This document shows positions 1 to 5,612 of a stretch of DNA of 8,131 nt, in pieces. Where the stretch lies: positions 1-8,131 of the forward strand of contig JALOAM010000144.1 in NCBI GenBank assembly GCA_023228765.1. Reading direction: 5' to 3'. The notes below the pieces were generated by a model. The model was not told where the DNA came from. It saw only the letters and a program-made list of their open reading frames with translations, and searched no databases. The first letter of the stretch is position 1. Every line of letters starts with the position of its first letter. This DNA comes from Dehalococcoidia bacterium (GTDB lineage: Bacteria > Chloroflexota > Dehalococcoidia > UBA2979). The position numbers were made by a program, and so were the translations under genes.

Positions 1-1003
1 CGTGGGATGGAGCGACCTCGGCGACCTCGCACCCAGCTCCCTCAGCCTCGCGGTGTTCGCGTTCGTGACCAGCATCCTCACCGCGAAGTCGTTCAGCGCG
101 CGGCCCTCCCGGGTGGACGCGGATGCGGAGATGCGCGGCGTCGCGATGGCGAACCTGGCCGCCGGGTTCTTCTCGGGCTTCCCCGTCGCCGCCAGCGACT
201 CGCGGACCGTGGTGAACGTGACGATGGGGGCGCGCAGCCGCTTCGCCGGCATCTTCGCGGCGGGGATCGTGGTGCTGTTCCTCCTCTTCTTCACATCGCT
301 GCTCAGCCCGCTCCCGGTCGCCACCCTCGGCGCCATCGTCAGCGTCGCGGCGGTGAAGCTGATCGACCTCCACACGGTCGAGGAGTTCTACCGACTCCGG
401 CCCGTCGAGGCAGGGCTGGCGGTGGTGACCTGCGTCGGCGTGCTCCTGCTCGGCATCCTCCCGGGCATCGTCCTGGCGGTAGCGCTGTCCCTCGGCGTCG
501 TGATCGCCCGCATCTCGCGCCCGCACGACGCCATCCTCGGGCGGGTCGCGGGGATCGATGGCTTCCGCGACATCGCGGAGGAGTCCTCCGCGGAGACCGT
601 GCCAGGACTGATCACCTACCGCTTCGACGGACCGCTGTTCTTCGCGAACGCGGACTACTTCCTCCACCGCATCCGCTACGCCATGGGGCGGAGCGAACAC
701 CGCGTGCGCTGGCTCCTCCTGGACGCCGAGGCGATCCCGGACGTGGACGTGACCGGGCTGGAGGCGCTCCACACGCTCGCCTCGGAGCTGGACGAGGCAG
801 GCACCCGCCTCGCGATCGCCCGTGCCCGCGCGCCGCTCCGCAAGGCGCTCCACCTCGCGGGGCTCGTGTCGACCGTGGGGGAGGCGTACCTGTTCCGCAC
901 CGTGGCAGCCGGCGTGGAAGCGTTCCTCCAGGAGGACGGACTCCGGGACGAGCCAGAGGACGCCCGTGCGTCAGGCACCCCGCCCACACGGACCCGAGCC
1001 TGA
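1..1003 (+). CDS. SulP-family anion transporter, C-terminal part with STAS domain (5' partial)
   Basis: The reading frame is open at the left edge, so the gene starts upstream. The first visible GTG (base 2) is probably internal. The visible 333 residues begin in the membrane domain. Hydrophobic segments lie near residues 14-30, 81-100, 104-120 and 136-170. The segment GFPVAASDSRTVVN (59-72) matches the conserved SulP motif around FP-x-x-x-S-x-SRT. A cytoplasmic STAS domain follows (about 202-310), with FDGPLFFANADYF and the loop DVDVTGLEAL, where SulP STAS domains usually have D-S/V-T-G. SulP proteins move sulfate, bicarbonate or other anions by symport or exchange; the substrate cannot be told here. 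The last 20 residues are a charged, probably disordered tail. The DUF1269-type gene follows after 91 bases on the same strand. Family assignment is firm; substrate is unknown. Confidence 0.92.
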   Translation, partial: VGWSDLGDLAPSSLSLAVFAFVTSILTAKSFSARPSRVDADAEMRGVAMANLAAGFFSGFPVAASDSRTVVNVTMGARSRFAGIFAAGIVVLFLLFFTSLLSPLPVATLGAIVSVAAVKLIDLHTVEEFYRLRPVEAGLAVVTCVGVLLLGILPGIVLAVALSLGVVIARISRPHDAILGRVAGIDGFRDIAEESSAETVPGLITYRFDGPLFFANADYFLHRIRYAMGRSEHRVRWLLLDAEAIPDVDVTGLEALHTLASELDEAGTRLAIARARAPLRKALHLAGLVSTVGEAYLFRTVAAGVEAFLQEDGLRDEPEDARASGTPPTRTRA

Positions 1004-1094
1004 GCAGGATGTGTGCAGAAGGCTCCTAATCTCCGGACTGGTCGGGGCGGTAATCCTCGCACCCATCGGCGAGGAAGACGGGAATGCACGACTC

Positions 1095-1583
1095 ATGAGC
1101 AACCTGGTGGTTGTGGCCTACAACGACGAGTACCGGGCCGCGGAGGCCCTGGCGACCCTGCGGCGGCTCGACGACGATGACCTGATCGACCTCGAGGACG
1201 CGGTCGTCGTGACCAAGGACGCCGAGGGCAAGATCACGATCCAGGAGAGCCAGAGCCTGACCGCCGCGGGCGTCGTGGGGGGTGGATTCTGGGGGCTGCT
1301 GACCGGTGCGATCTTCTTCGCCCCGGTGGTCGGGGCCATGATGGTCGCCCAGTCCGGCGCGCGCAGCCGCCAGCTGTCAGACCTCGGCGTCCACGAGGAG
1401 TTCGTGCGCGCCACCGGCGAGCACCTGGCGCCCAGGACCTCGGAGCTGTTCGTCCTCGTCCGCAGCGCCACGCCGGAACGCGTCGTGCAGCACCTCGCGC
1501 CGTTCGGCGGCGAGGTGCTCCGCACCACCCTGACACCGGACACGGAGGCGAAGCTGCGTCGCGCCCTGAACGAGCGGCCCTGA
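1095..1583 (+). CDS. DUF1269-type glycine-rich membrane-associated protein, unknown function
   Basis: The 162-residue protein starts at ATG 1095; an earlier ATG at 1084 is out of frame. A GA-rich stretch (gaggaag, 1070-1076) lies rather far upstream, so the RBS is weak. The N-terminal part (1-50) looks like a small alpha/beta domain: LVVVAYNDEYRAAEALATLRRL, then an acidic run and DAVVVTKDAEGKITI. Residues 57-88 form a glycine-rich hydrophobic hairpin (VVGGGFWGLLTGAIFFAPVVGAMM). The C-terminal half (96-145) alternates helix and strand: LGVHEEFVRATGEHL, ELFVLVRSATPERVVQHLAPFGGEVLRTTL. This order and length are typical of DUF1269 proteins, which have no established biochemical role. Position behind a transporter suggests a membrane-linked accessory role, but that is inference. 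A GC-rich palindrome follows the stop. Confidence 0.82.
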   Translation: MSNLVVVAYNDEYRAAEALATLRRLDDDDLIDLEDAVVVTKDAEGKITIQESQSLTAAGVVGGGFWGLLTGAIFFAPVVGAMMVAQSGARSRQLSDLGVHEEFVRATGEHLAPRTSELFVLVRSATPERVVQHLAPFGGEVLRTTLTPDTEAKLRRALNERP

Positions 1584-1608
1584 CGCGCCTCGCACGGTCC
1601 GAGGTCGC

Positions 1609-1647
1609 ACGCGGCCGCGTCTGAGCCTCCCGTGAGCACGAAGGCTC
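1609..1647. other. GC-rich 12-bp palindrome followed by a 6-bp inverted repeat
   Basis: The 12-base perfect palindrome ACGCGGCCGCGT lies at 1609-1620. It is followed by an inverted repeat GAGCCT (1623-1628) / AGGCTC (1642-1647) with a 13-base loop. Both sit in the 145-base spacer between the DUF1269-type gene and the kinase gene. They may act as a weak transcription end or an operator. There is no T-tract, so a classical intrinsic terminator is not shown. Confidence 0.3.
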
Positions 1648-1712
1648 CTACGGTCGCCCGACTTCGAACTGTTGCGTTGCACAGCCGTCAAACGAAGCGG
1701 CTCGACCATATC

Positions 1713-1720
1713 GAGGAGGA
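1713..1720 (+). promoter_or_regulatory. Ribosome binding site that fixes the histidine kinase start
   Basis: GAGGAGGA ends 8 bases before ATG 1729. It is the strongest Shine-Dalgarno match in the window. It favours this start over an in-frame upstream start at 1672, which would add 19 basic residues with no domain features. Confidence 0.85.
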
Positions 1721-1728
1721 ACGCTCGG

Positions 1729-2832
1729 ATGAACCCCAGCTTCCGCGGCTCCCACCCGTCCACTGCTGCTGCGCCCATGTCTCCCGCACCCGTCCCTCCT
1801 GCCCCGGACCTCACGCCCGCCCAGCAGCGGGCACGGGCACCGGGGCAGCATCCGGACGTACCGTCCGAGGACTACGAGGGCCCCACGTTCCTCAGCTCCG
1901 GGGCGCCTCGGCCGAGCAGCCCTCGGCCCGCCAACTCGAGGGCGACGAAGGCCCTCGCGAGCGATGCGACCCTCGATGACCTCCGTGAGCGCGAGGTCCT
2001 GCTCGCGAGCACCGCGCACGAACTCATCGGCTCGCTGACCGGCGTCCTCGGCTTCGCGCGCCGCCTGGAGGGCCGCGCCGCACGCGACCCCCTGGGCCAG
2101 ATGAGCCCCGGTATGCGCGAGGACCTGGCGAGCCTGATCGAGTCGAGCGAGCGCCTCCGGCGCGTGACCTCGTCCTACATCGAGGTCATCCGCGGGAACG
2201 CGGACGCACTCCCGATGGCGATCGAGACGTACGAGCTGGAGCCCATCCTCACGCGCTGCGTGCTGGCAATGCGGGCGCAGCACCCCGACTTCGAGATCGT
2301 GGAGCGCTACCCCAACTACCCCGTGCAGGTGGACACGGACGAAGAACGGCTGGAGGAGGTCCTGACCAACCTCCTGCAGAACGCCTACCGCTACGGCGGA
2401 CGGAAGGCGACGGTGATCCTGCGCGACTACCGCCGGGAGGTCGCGATCGCCGTACAGGACGTCGGGCCCGGCGTCCCCCTCCGCGACACGCGCCGCATCT
2501 TCACGCGCTTCTATCGAGCGCACGACACGATTCCTACCGCCCGAGGAGCCGCGACACGCAGCGGTGCCGGCGGGACGGAGCCTGAGGGCGGAGGGCTGGG
2601 GCTCTATATCTCCAGCCAGCACCTCACGCGGATGGGCGGATCCATCTCCGTCCGCAACGTCACGGGCGCGGGCGCCGAGTTCAAGGTCACGCTCCCGCTC
2701 GCCTCGCCACCTGCGACCTCGTCGACGACGGTCGTGCCGATCGCCTCGCGCCGGCGCTCCATCGTCGCGCGCGCCATGGCTGACTCACTGCTCCCCACCG
2801 AGGAGCTACAAGAGCGGAGGTACTCACGATGA
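1729..2832 (+). CDS. Soluble sensor-less histidine kinase (HisKA plus HATPase_c)
   Basis: This 367-residue protein autophosphorylates on a histidine and should pass the phosphate to a response regulator. The first 80 residues are rich in Pro, Ala and Ser and look disordered. No transmembrane segment, PAS or GAF domain is visible. The dimerisation helix follows, with the phospho-acceptor in STAHELIGSLTG (His97). The ATP-binding domain shows the N box LTNLLQNAYRYG (Asn214, Asn218), G1 DVGPG (244-248), an F-box-like IFTRFYR (257-263) and G2 GGGLGLYI (287-294), ending near VTLPL (320-324). A 43-residue basic tail follows. The H box reads HELIG rather than the usual HELRTP. No response regulator gene is adjacent, so the partner is unknown. 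The stop overlaps the next start (ATGA), which implies translational coupling to the SHOCT-domain gene. The input may come through protein contact in the cytoplasm; that is inference. Confidence 0.93.
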   Translation: MNPSFRGSHPSTAAAPMSPAPVPPAPDLTPAQQRARAPGQHPDVPSEDYEGPTFLSSGAPRPSSPRPANSRATKALASDATLDDLREREVLLASTAHELIGSLTGVLGFARRLEGRAARDPLGQMSPGMREDLASLIESSERLRRVTSSYIEVIRGNADALPMAIETYELEPILTRCVLAMRAQHPDFEIVERYPNYPVQVDTDEERLEEVLTNLLQNAYRYGGRKATVILRDYRREVAIAVQDVGPGVPLRDTRRIFTRFYRAHDTIPTARGAATRSGAGGTEPEGGGLGLYISSQHLTRMGGSISVRNVTGAGAEFKVTLPLASPPATSSTTVVPIASRRRSIVARAMADSLLPTEELQERRYSR

Positions 2833-3176
2833 TCATGCGACGACGACGCGTCGGCCTCGCCGGGGCCGCGGTCGCGACCGGCGGCGCGTTCGCCCTCGGC
2901 CGGCGCGCCGCCAACCAGGCGGCCGCGGAACGAGAGCAGGAGGCACGCCTCCAGGCGCTGGAAGCATCCGCGGCGGCACCACCGATGCCTGCCGCAGCAC
3001 CGCCTGCCGCACCGCCTGCCGCACCGGCCGCCGCAGCACCGGCAGCACCAGCAGCGGCCGCACCGCCGGAGCCGGACCGGCTGGCGGAGCTCAAGGACCT
3101 CACCGCCCTCCGAGACGCCGGCGCGCTGACGGACGCGGAGTTCGAGGCCGAGAAGCAGCGCATCCTCGGCGGATAG
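2829..3176 (+). CDS. Small membrane-anchored SHOCT-domain protein with Ala/Pro linker
   Basis: The 115-residue protein starts at ATG 2829, 8 bases after CGGAGG (2815-2820), and overlaps the kinase stop by 4 bases. A second in-frame ATG lies two codons on. A basic start (MIMRRRR) precedes a short hydrophobic Gly/Ala segment (8-24) that could insert in or peripherally bind the membrane. A charged helical stretch (28-46, AAAEREQEARLQALEAS) follows, then an almost pure Ala/Pro linker (48-82). The C-terminal SHOCT domain (84-114) reads DRLAELKDLTALRDAGALTDAEF, with the hallmark L-x-x-L-x-x-x-G-x-[IL]-T-x-x-E-[FY] pattern. SHOCT domains are short helical C-terminal modules thought to mediate oligomerisation or attachment. 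Coupling to the kinase suggests that it may anchor or tune the kinase, which is inference. Confidence 0.85.
   Translation: MIMRRRRVGLAGAAVATGGAFALGRRAANQAAAEREQEARLQALEASAAAPPMPAAAPPAAPPAAPAAAAPAAPAAAAPPEPDRLAELKDLTALRDAGALTDAEFEAEKQRILGG
3001..3024 (+). repeat. 12-bp perfect tandem duplication in the Ala/Pro linker
   Basis: CGCCTGCCGCAC occurs twice in direct tandem (3001-3012 and 3013-3024), with degenerate related units on both sides. It is in frame and encodes an Ala-Pro-Pro-Ala repeat. The linker has probably grown by slippage, so its length may vary between strains. Confidence 0.75.
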
Positions 3177-3196
3177 CCCGAGCCTCCCACCTGGGA

Positions 3197-3213
3197 CCTC
3201 GGAGGCCCCGAGG
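3197..3213. terminator. Possible terminator hairpin after the SHOCT-domain gene
   Basis: CCTCGG (3197-3202) and CCGAGG (3208-3213) form a 6-bp stem with a 5-base loop, starting 20 bases after the stop at 3176. There is no T-tract. In very GC-rich genomes such hairpins often mark gene ends, so this is a tentative call. Confidence 0.35.
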
Positions 3214-3244
3214 CACCGGTCCCCGAGCGGCACTTCATTCGCAT

Positions 3245-3287
3245 CCACCTCTCCTCCCGAGGGGGAGAGGTGGGGCGCGGAGCGCCC
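3245..3287. repeat. Two adjacent strong GC hairpins; terminator or interspersed repeat
   Basis: CCACCTCTCC (3245-3254) pairs perfectly with GGAGAGGTGG (3264-3273). The stem extends inward through one T-G wobble and two C-G pairs to 13 bp, with loop CGA (3258-3260). Immediately after, GGGCGC (3273-3278) pairs with GCGCCC (3282-3287) around loop GGA. This is the strongest hairpin pair in the window and sits between the SHOCT and CMD genes. It could end transcription. Its style (CTCTCC...GGAGAG then GGCGCG-GAGCGCC) also resembles dispersed intergenic palindromes of high-GC genomes. Confidence 0.6.
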
Positions 3288-3346
3288 TGAGCACCGGCTG
3301 TGCACCCCGCACTGAATCCTGCGCCCTCACATCCACTCGCACCGAT

Positions 3347-3351
3347 GGAGG
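3347..3351 (+). promoter_or_regulatory. Ribosome binding site of the CMD-fold gene
   Basis: GGAGG lies 6 bases before ATG 3358 and fixes that start. The ATG at 3345 just upstream overlaps the RBS and is in a different frame. Confidence 0.75.
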
Positions 3352-3357
3352 ACGACG

Positions 3358-3702
3358 ATGACGACCCAGTCGAGGGACATTTCGACCACGATGCGCGCGC
3401 TGTCCAGCATGGACCCGGACATCATGGAGGGCCTGGTGGGGGCGCGGATCGAGAACATGGAGGCCTCCGGCCTCTCGGGGCGCGAGTATGCGCTCGTGAA
3501 GATCGCGGGTCTGGTGGGGATCGACGCGTCGCCGGCGTCCTACGCCTGGCAGGTAGGGTTCGCGAAGGAGAACGGCGTCACGGACGAGGAGATCCTCGGC
3601 GTGCTCGTCGCCCTGAGCCCCACGGTGGGGCATGCGCGCATCGTGACCGCCGCCACCGAGCTCGCGTTCGCGATGGGCTTCGCGGACGACGACGAGCCCT
3701 GA
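3358..3702 (+). CDS. Carboxymuconolactone decarboxylase/AhpD-fold protein without CxxC
   Basis: The 114-residue all-helical protein has the CMD-family layout. A helix with REYALVKIAGLVGIDASPASYAWQ (42-65) is followed by VGFAKENGVTDEEILGVLVAL (66-86). This is the family's A-x-x-x-G-x-[TS]-x-E-E-I turn, and a last helix TAATELAFAMGF (97-108) ends the fold. AhpD-type members carry a CxxC and a His on the middle helix and work in peroxide reduction. Here that site reads DASPASYAWQ, and the whole protein has no cysteine, so thiol chemistry is excluded. The decarboxylase or a non-redox binding role remains possible. No pathway partner is next to it; strong hairpins on both sides suggest a single-gene transcript. 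Family assignment is good, function unknown. Confidence 0.8.
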   Translation: MTTQSRDISTTMRALSSMDPDIMEGLVGARIENMEASGLSGREYALVKIAGLVGIDASPASYAWQVGFAKENGVTDEEILGVLVALSPTVGHARIVTAATELAFAMGFADDDEP

Positions 3703-3709
3703 CGCCTCA

Positions 3710-3754
3710 CACCGTCCGAGGGCGCTTCGTCCGAGTGCGCACCGTCCGAGGGCC
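3710..3754. repeat. 15-bp periodic tandem repeat (three units)
   Basis: CGTCCGAG occurs three times at exactly 15-base spacing (3713-3720, 3728-3735, 3743-3750). Units 1 and 3 agree over 14 bases (CACCGTCCGAGGGC); unit 2 is diverged. The array lies just after the CMD stop and leads into a hairpin. It may be a binding-site array or a slippage product. Confidence 0.65.
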
Positions 3755-3767
3755 TGCAGCCCTCGGA
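3745..3767. terminator. Hairpin after the CMD-fold gene, probable terminator
   Basis: TCCGAGGGC (3745-3753) pairs perfectly with GCCCTCGGA (3759-3767) around a 5-base loop CTGCA. The left arm is the third unit of the 15-base repeat. No T-tract follows, so the terminator role rests on position and stem strength. Confidence 0.5.
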
Positions 3768-3839
3768 TCCGCGACACGCTGCTCCGTGACAGCTCAACCG
3801 CCGTCGTGCAAACTCCACCGGCACCAGAACGGAGCCAGC

Positions 3840-3854
3840 CGCCACGGAGTGGCG
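3840..3854. promoter_or_regulatory. Small hairpin before the methyltransferase start
   Basis: CGCCAC (3840-3845) pairs with GTGGCG (3849-3854) around GGA, 14 bases before ATG 3869. The only RBS-like bases (GAGAAG, 3854-3859) abut it. It might lower translation; this is speculative. Confidence 0.3.
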
Positions 3855-3868
3855 AGAAGCGGACCACG

Positions 3869-4975
3869 ATGACCACCAGCAACCCCGCCGCGGACGGAGC
3901 GGCGGCCGCCGCCGACGCCAAGCAGGCGTTCGCGGAGCGCCTGTTTGGTGACGCGCTCGGGATGATGAACCTCGCCGGGGTCTACCTCGGCACCACGCTC
4001 GGACTGTACGAGGCGATGCGCGACGGCGTCGCCGTCACCTCCAGCGAACTCGCGGAACGCACCTCGGTCACCGAGCGGTACGCGCGAGAGTGGCTGGAGC
4101 ACCAGGCTGCGAACGGCGTCCTCGTGCTCGTGGAGCCCTCGGACGATCCGGGTGCGCGCCGCTTCGCGCTGCCGCAAGCCCACGCCGAGGTCCTCGCGGA
4201 CCGCGACGACCTCGACTTCCTCGGTTGGCTCGGGGGTGGCGCGGTGGCCGGCTTCAGCCGCCTCCCTGACGTCGCCGAGGCGTTCCGTACCGGCAGAGGT
4301 GTCCCGTGGGAGGCCTTCGGGGACGGCATGCGCTTCATGCAGGGCGACGCCAACCGCCCGCTGTTCCTCCACGCCCTCGGGCAGGAGTTCCTGCCGAACG
4401 TCCCGGATGTCCACGCTCGGCTCTCGGAGGGCGCCCGTGTCGCCGAGGTGGGGAGTGGCCTCGGCTGGGCCGCGATCGGACTCGCGCGGGCGTATCCCAA
4501 CGTGACCGTGGACGGGTACGACATCGACGGTCCCTCGGTGGAGTACGCGACTCAGCACGCGCAGGAGCATGGCGTCGCGGACCGCGTCGCGTTCCACGCG
4601 GTTGATGCCTCCACCGTCGCGGGCCAGTACGACCTGGTCACGGCGTTCGAGTGCATTCACGACATGCCTCGACCGGTGGAGGTGCTCAGCACGATGCGCT
4701 CGATGGTGGCGCCAGGCGGAGCCGTGATCGTGATGGACGAGCGCGCCGATGAGGCGTTCCAGGCGCCTGCCAGCGACGTCGACCGCTATCTCTACGGGTT
4801 CAGCCTGCTGGTCTGCCTCCCGGATGGCCTCTCAACCGAGGGCTCGGTCGGCACGGGGACGGTGATGCGCCCGGCCACGTTCCGCCAGTACGCCCTGGAC
4901 GCCGGCTTCCGCGAGGTCGAAGTCCTCGAGGACCTCGACCACCCGTTCTTCCGGTTCTACCGGCTGCATCCGTAG
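3869..4975 (+). CDS. Class I SAM-dependent methyltransferase with winged-helix-like N-terminus
   Basis: The 368-residue protein transfers a methyl group from S-adenosylmethionine; the substrate is unknown. Residues 25-110 look like the helical, winged-helix-like dimer domain seen in Rv2258c-type and O-methyltransferase-type enzymes: FGDALGMMNLAGVYLGTTLGLYEAM, then TSSELAERTSVTERYAREWL. A connector (111-185) has PWEAFGDGMRFMQ. The Rossmann domain starts near 189. Motif I is VAEVGSGLGWAAIGLA (191-206), then GYDID (216-220, likely ribose contact), VDAS (245-248), FECIHDMP (260-267) and MVAPGGAVIVMDE (279-291). A lid-like stretch and beta strands end in FRFYRLHP. ATG 3869 fits the family start; a GTG at 3806 would add 21 low-complexity residues. 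The RBS is weak (GAGAAG). It converges on the decarboxylase genes, so there is no operon link to them. Confidence 0.9.
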   Translation: MTTSNPAADGAAAAADAKQAFAERLFGDALGMMNLAGVYLGTTLGLYEAMRDGVAVTSSELAERTSVTERYAREWLEHQAANGVLVLVEPSDDPGARRFALPQAHAEVLADRDDLDFLGWLGGGAVAGFSRLPDVAEAFRTGRGVPWEAFGDGMRFMQGDANRPLFLHALGQEFLPNVPDVHARLSEGARVAEVGSGLGWAAIGLARAYPNVTVDGYDIDGPSVEYATQHAQEHGVADRVAFHAVDASTVAGQYDLVTAFECIHDMPRPVEVLSTMRSMVAPGGAVIVMDERADEAFQAPASDVDRYLYGFSLLVCLPDGLSTEGSVGTGTVMRPATFRQYALDAGFREVEVLEDLDHPFFRFYRLHP

Positions 4976-5000
4976 CCGCGCACAGGCGGGTGCGGGGCTA
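4973..5000. terminator. Shared bidirectional hairpin holding both convergent stop codons
   Basis: TAGCCGCGCAC (4973-4983) pairs with GTGCGGGGCTA (4990-5000) with one mismatch (G-G) and a 6-base loop AGGCGG. The left arm begins with the methyltransferase TAG. The right arm ends with CTA, which is the TAG of the minus-strand gene. The two stop codons therefore pair with each other at the stem base. It probably ends transcription from both sides, though no T-tract is present. Confidence 0.6.
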
Positions 5001-5597
5001 CGCGCTCGCCAGGGAATCGCGGACGATGGGCCAGTCCTGCGCGAGCGGGCCCGGGAGGCGCTCCTGCGCGGGCGTCGGACGGACGTAGTCGCGGCGGAGC
5101 GGCTCCGTCATCAGCTCGACGAGCACGGGCCCGTCCACGTCCAGCAGTTCATCGAGGGCCGCGTCGAACGATTCGACGTCATCGAAGCGGGCGACCCTGG
5201 CGTAGCCCGCGCCCTCGGCGAGTCCGGTGAAGGACATGCGCCCCTCCGCGAGGACGGGCTGGCTGCCGCTGGTGTCGTAGACGCCGTTGTGGAACACGAC
5301 ATGGAGGAACCGCCTCGGCGCGGCGTTCGCGATCGTGAGGAGCGAGCCGAGCTGCATCGCCAGCGACCCGTCCCCATCGAGGATCCACACGGGCACCTCC
5401 GGCTTCGCGAGCGCGACGCCGAGGCCGAACGTGGACGCGCCGCCCATGAAGCCGACGCAGCGCAGGTCGCGGTCCGTCACGTCCTTCCCGCGCCACGGGA
5501 GGATCGCGGTCATCGTGGAGACCACCACCTGGTCGTCACGGCGGCGATGGAGCACCTCCAGCGCTCCGTCCAGGGGCATCCGCTTCGTGTCTGCCAT
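4998..5597 (-). CDS. ThDP-dependent decarboxylase, PP-domain (beta, ComE-like) subunit
   Basis: The 199-residue protein binds the diphosphate of thiamine diphosphate. GFMGGASTFGLGVALAKP (49-66) precedes WILDGDGSLAMQLGSLLTIA (71-90). This is the GDG...N metal-binding motif: GDG at 75-77 and Asn104 in VVFHNGVYDTSGSQP. The first Asn of the usual NN pair is His103. The NGVYDTSGSQP segment matches the NG-x-[HY]-[DE]-[ST]-x-G-[GS]-QP pattern of sulfopyruvate and phosphonopyruvate decarboxylases. Start ATG 5597 lies just downstream of a strong RBS that overlaps the stop of the alpha gene, 13 bases away. Together the two subunits (173+199 residues) equal one single-chain phosphonopyruvate decarboxylase. 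Known relatives decarboxylate sulfopyruvate (ComDE, coenzyme M route) or phosphonopyruvate to the aldehyde. No PEP mutase, ComABC homologue or phosphonate gene lies nearby, so the substrate is unknown. Confidence 0.88.
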   Translation of the reverse strand: MADTKRMPLDGALEVLHRRRDDQVVVSTMTAILPWRGKDVTDRDLRCVGFMGGASTFGLGVALAKPEVPVWILDGDGSLAMQLGSLLTIANAAPRRFLHVVFHNGVYDTSGSQPVLAEGRMSFTGLAEGAGYARVARFDDVESFDAALDELLDVDGPVLVELMTEPLRRDYVRPTPAQERLPGPLAQDWPIVRDSLASA

Positions 5598-5603
5598 CAC
5601 TGC

Positions 5604-5612
5604 GCCCCCTCT
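5604..5612 (-). promoter_or_regulatory. RBS of the beta subunit, overlapping the alpha stop
   Basis: Read on the minus strand, AGAGGGGGC lies about 6 bases before ATG 5597 and shares bases with the TAG (5611-5613) of the alpha gene. This supports translational coupling and equal subunit amounts. Confidence 0.7.

Noticed and set aside
1672..1728. Longer start of the histidine kinase at 1672
   Set aside because: No RBS at that position, while a near-perfect RBS precedes ATG 1729.
1648..2622. Long minus-strand open frame opposite the histidine kinase
   Set aside because: It mirrors the kinase gene, whose HisKA and HATPase motifs are clear. The translated product has no family features; such antisense frames are expected at very high GC.
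3806..3868. Longer GTG start of the methyltransferase at 3806
   Set aside because: It adds 21 low-complexity residues and has no good RBS. ATG 3869 fits the family start better, though its RBS is also weak.
3794..4660. 288-codon minus-strand frame opposite the methyltransferase
   Set aside because: Antisense shadow of a gene with clear SAM-binding motifs.
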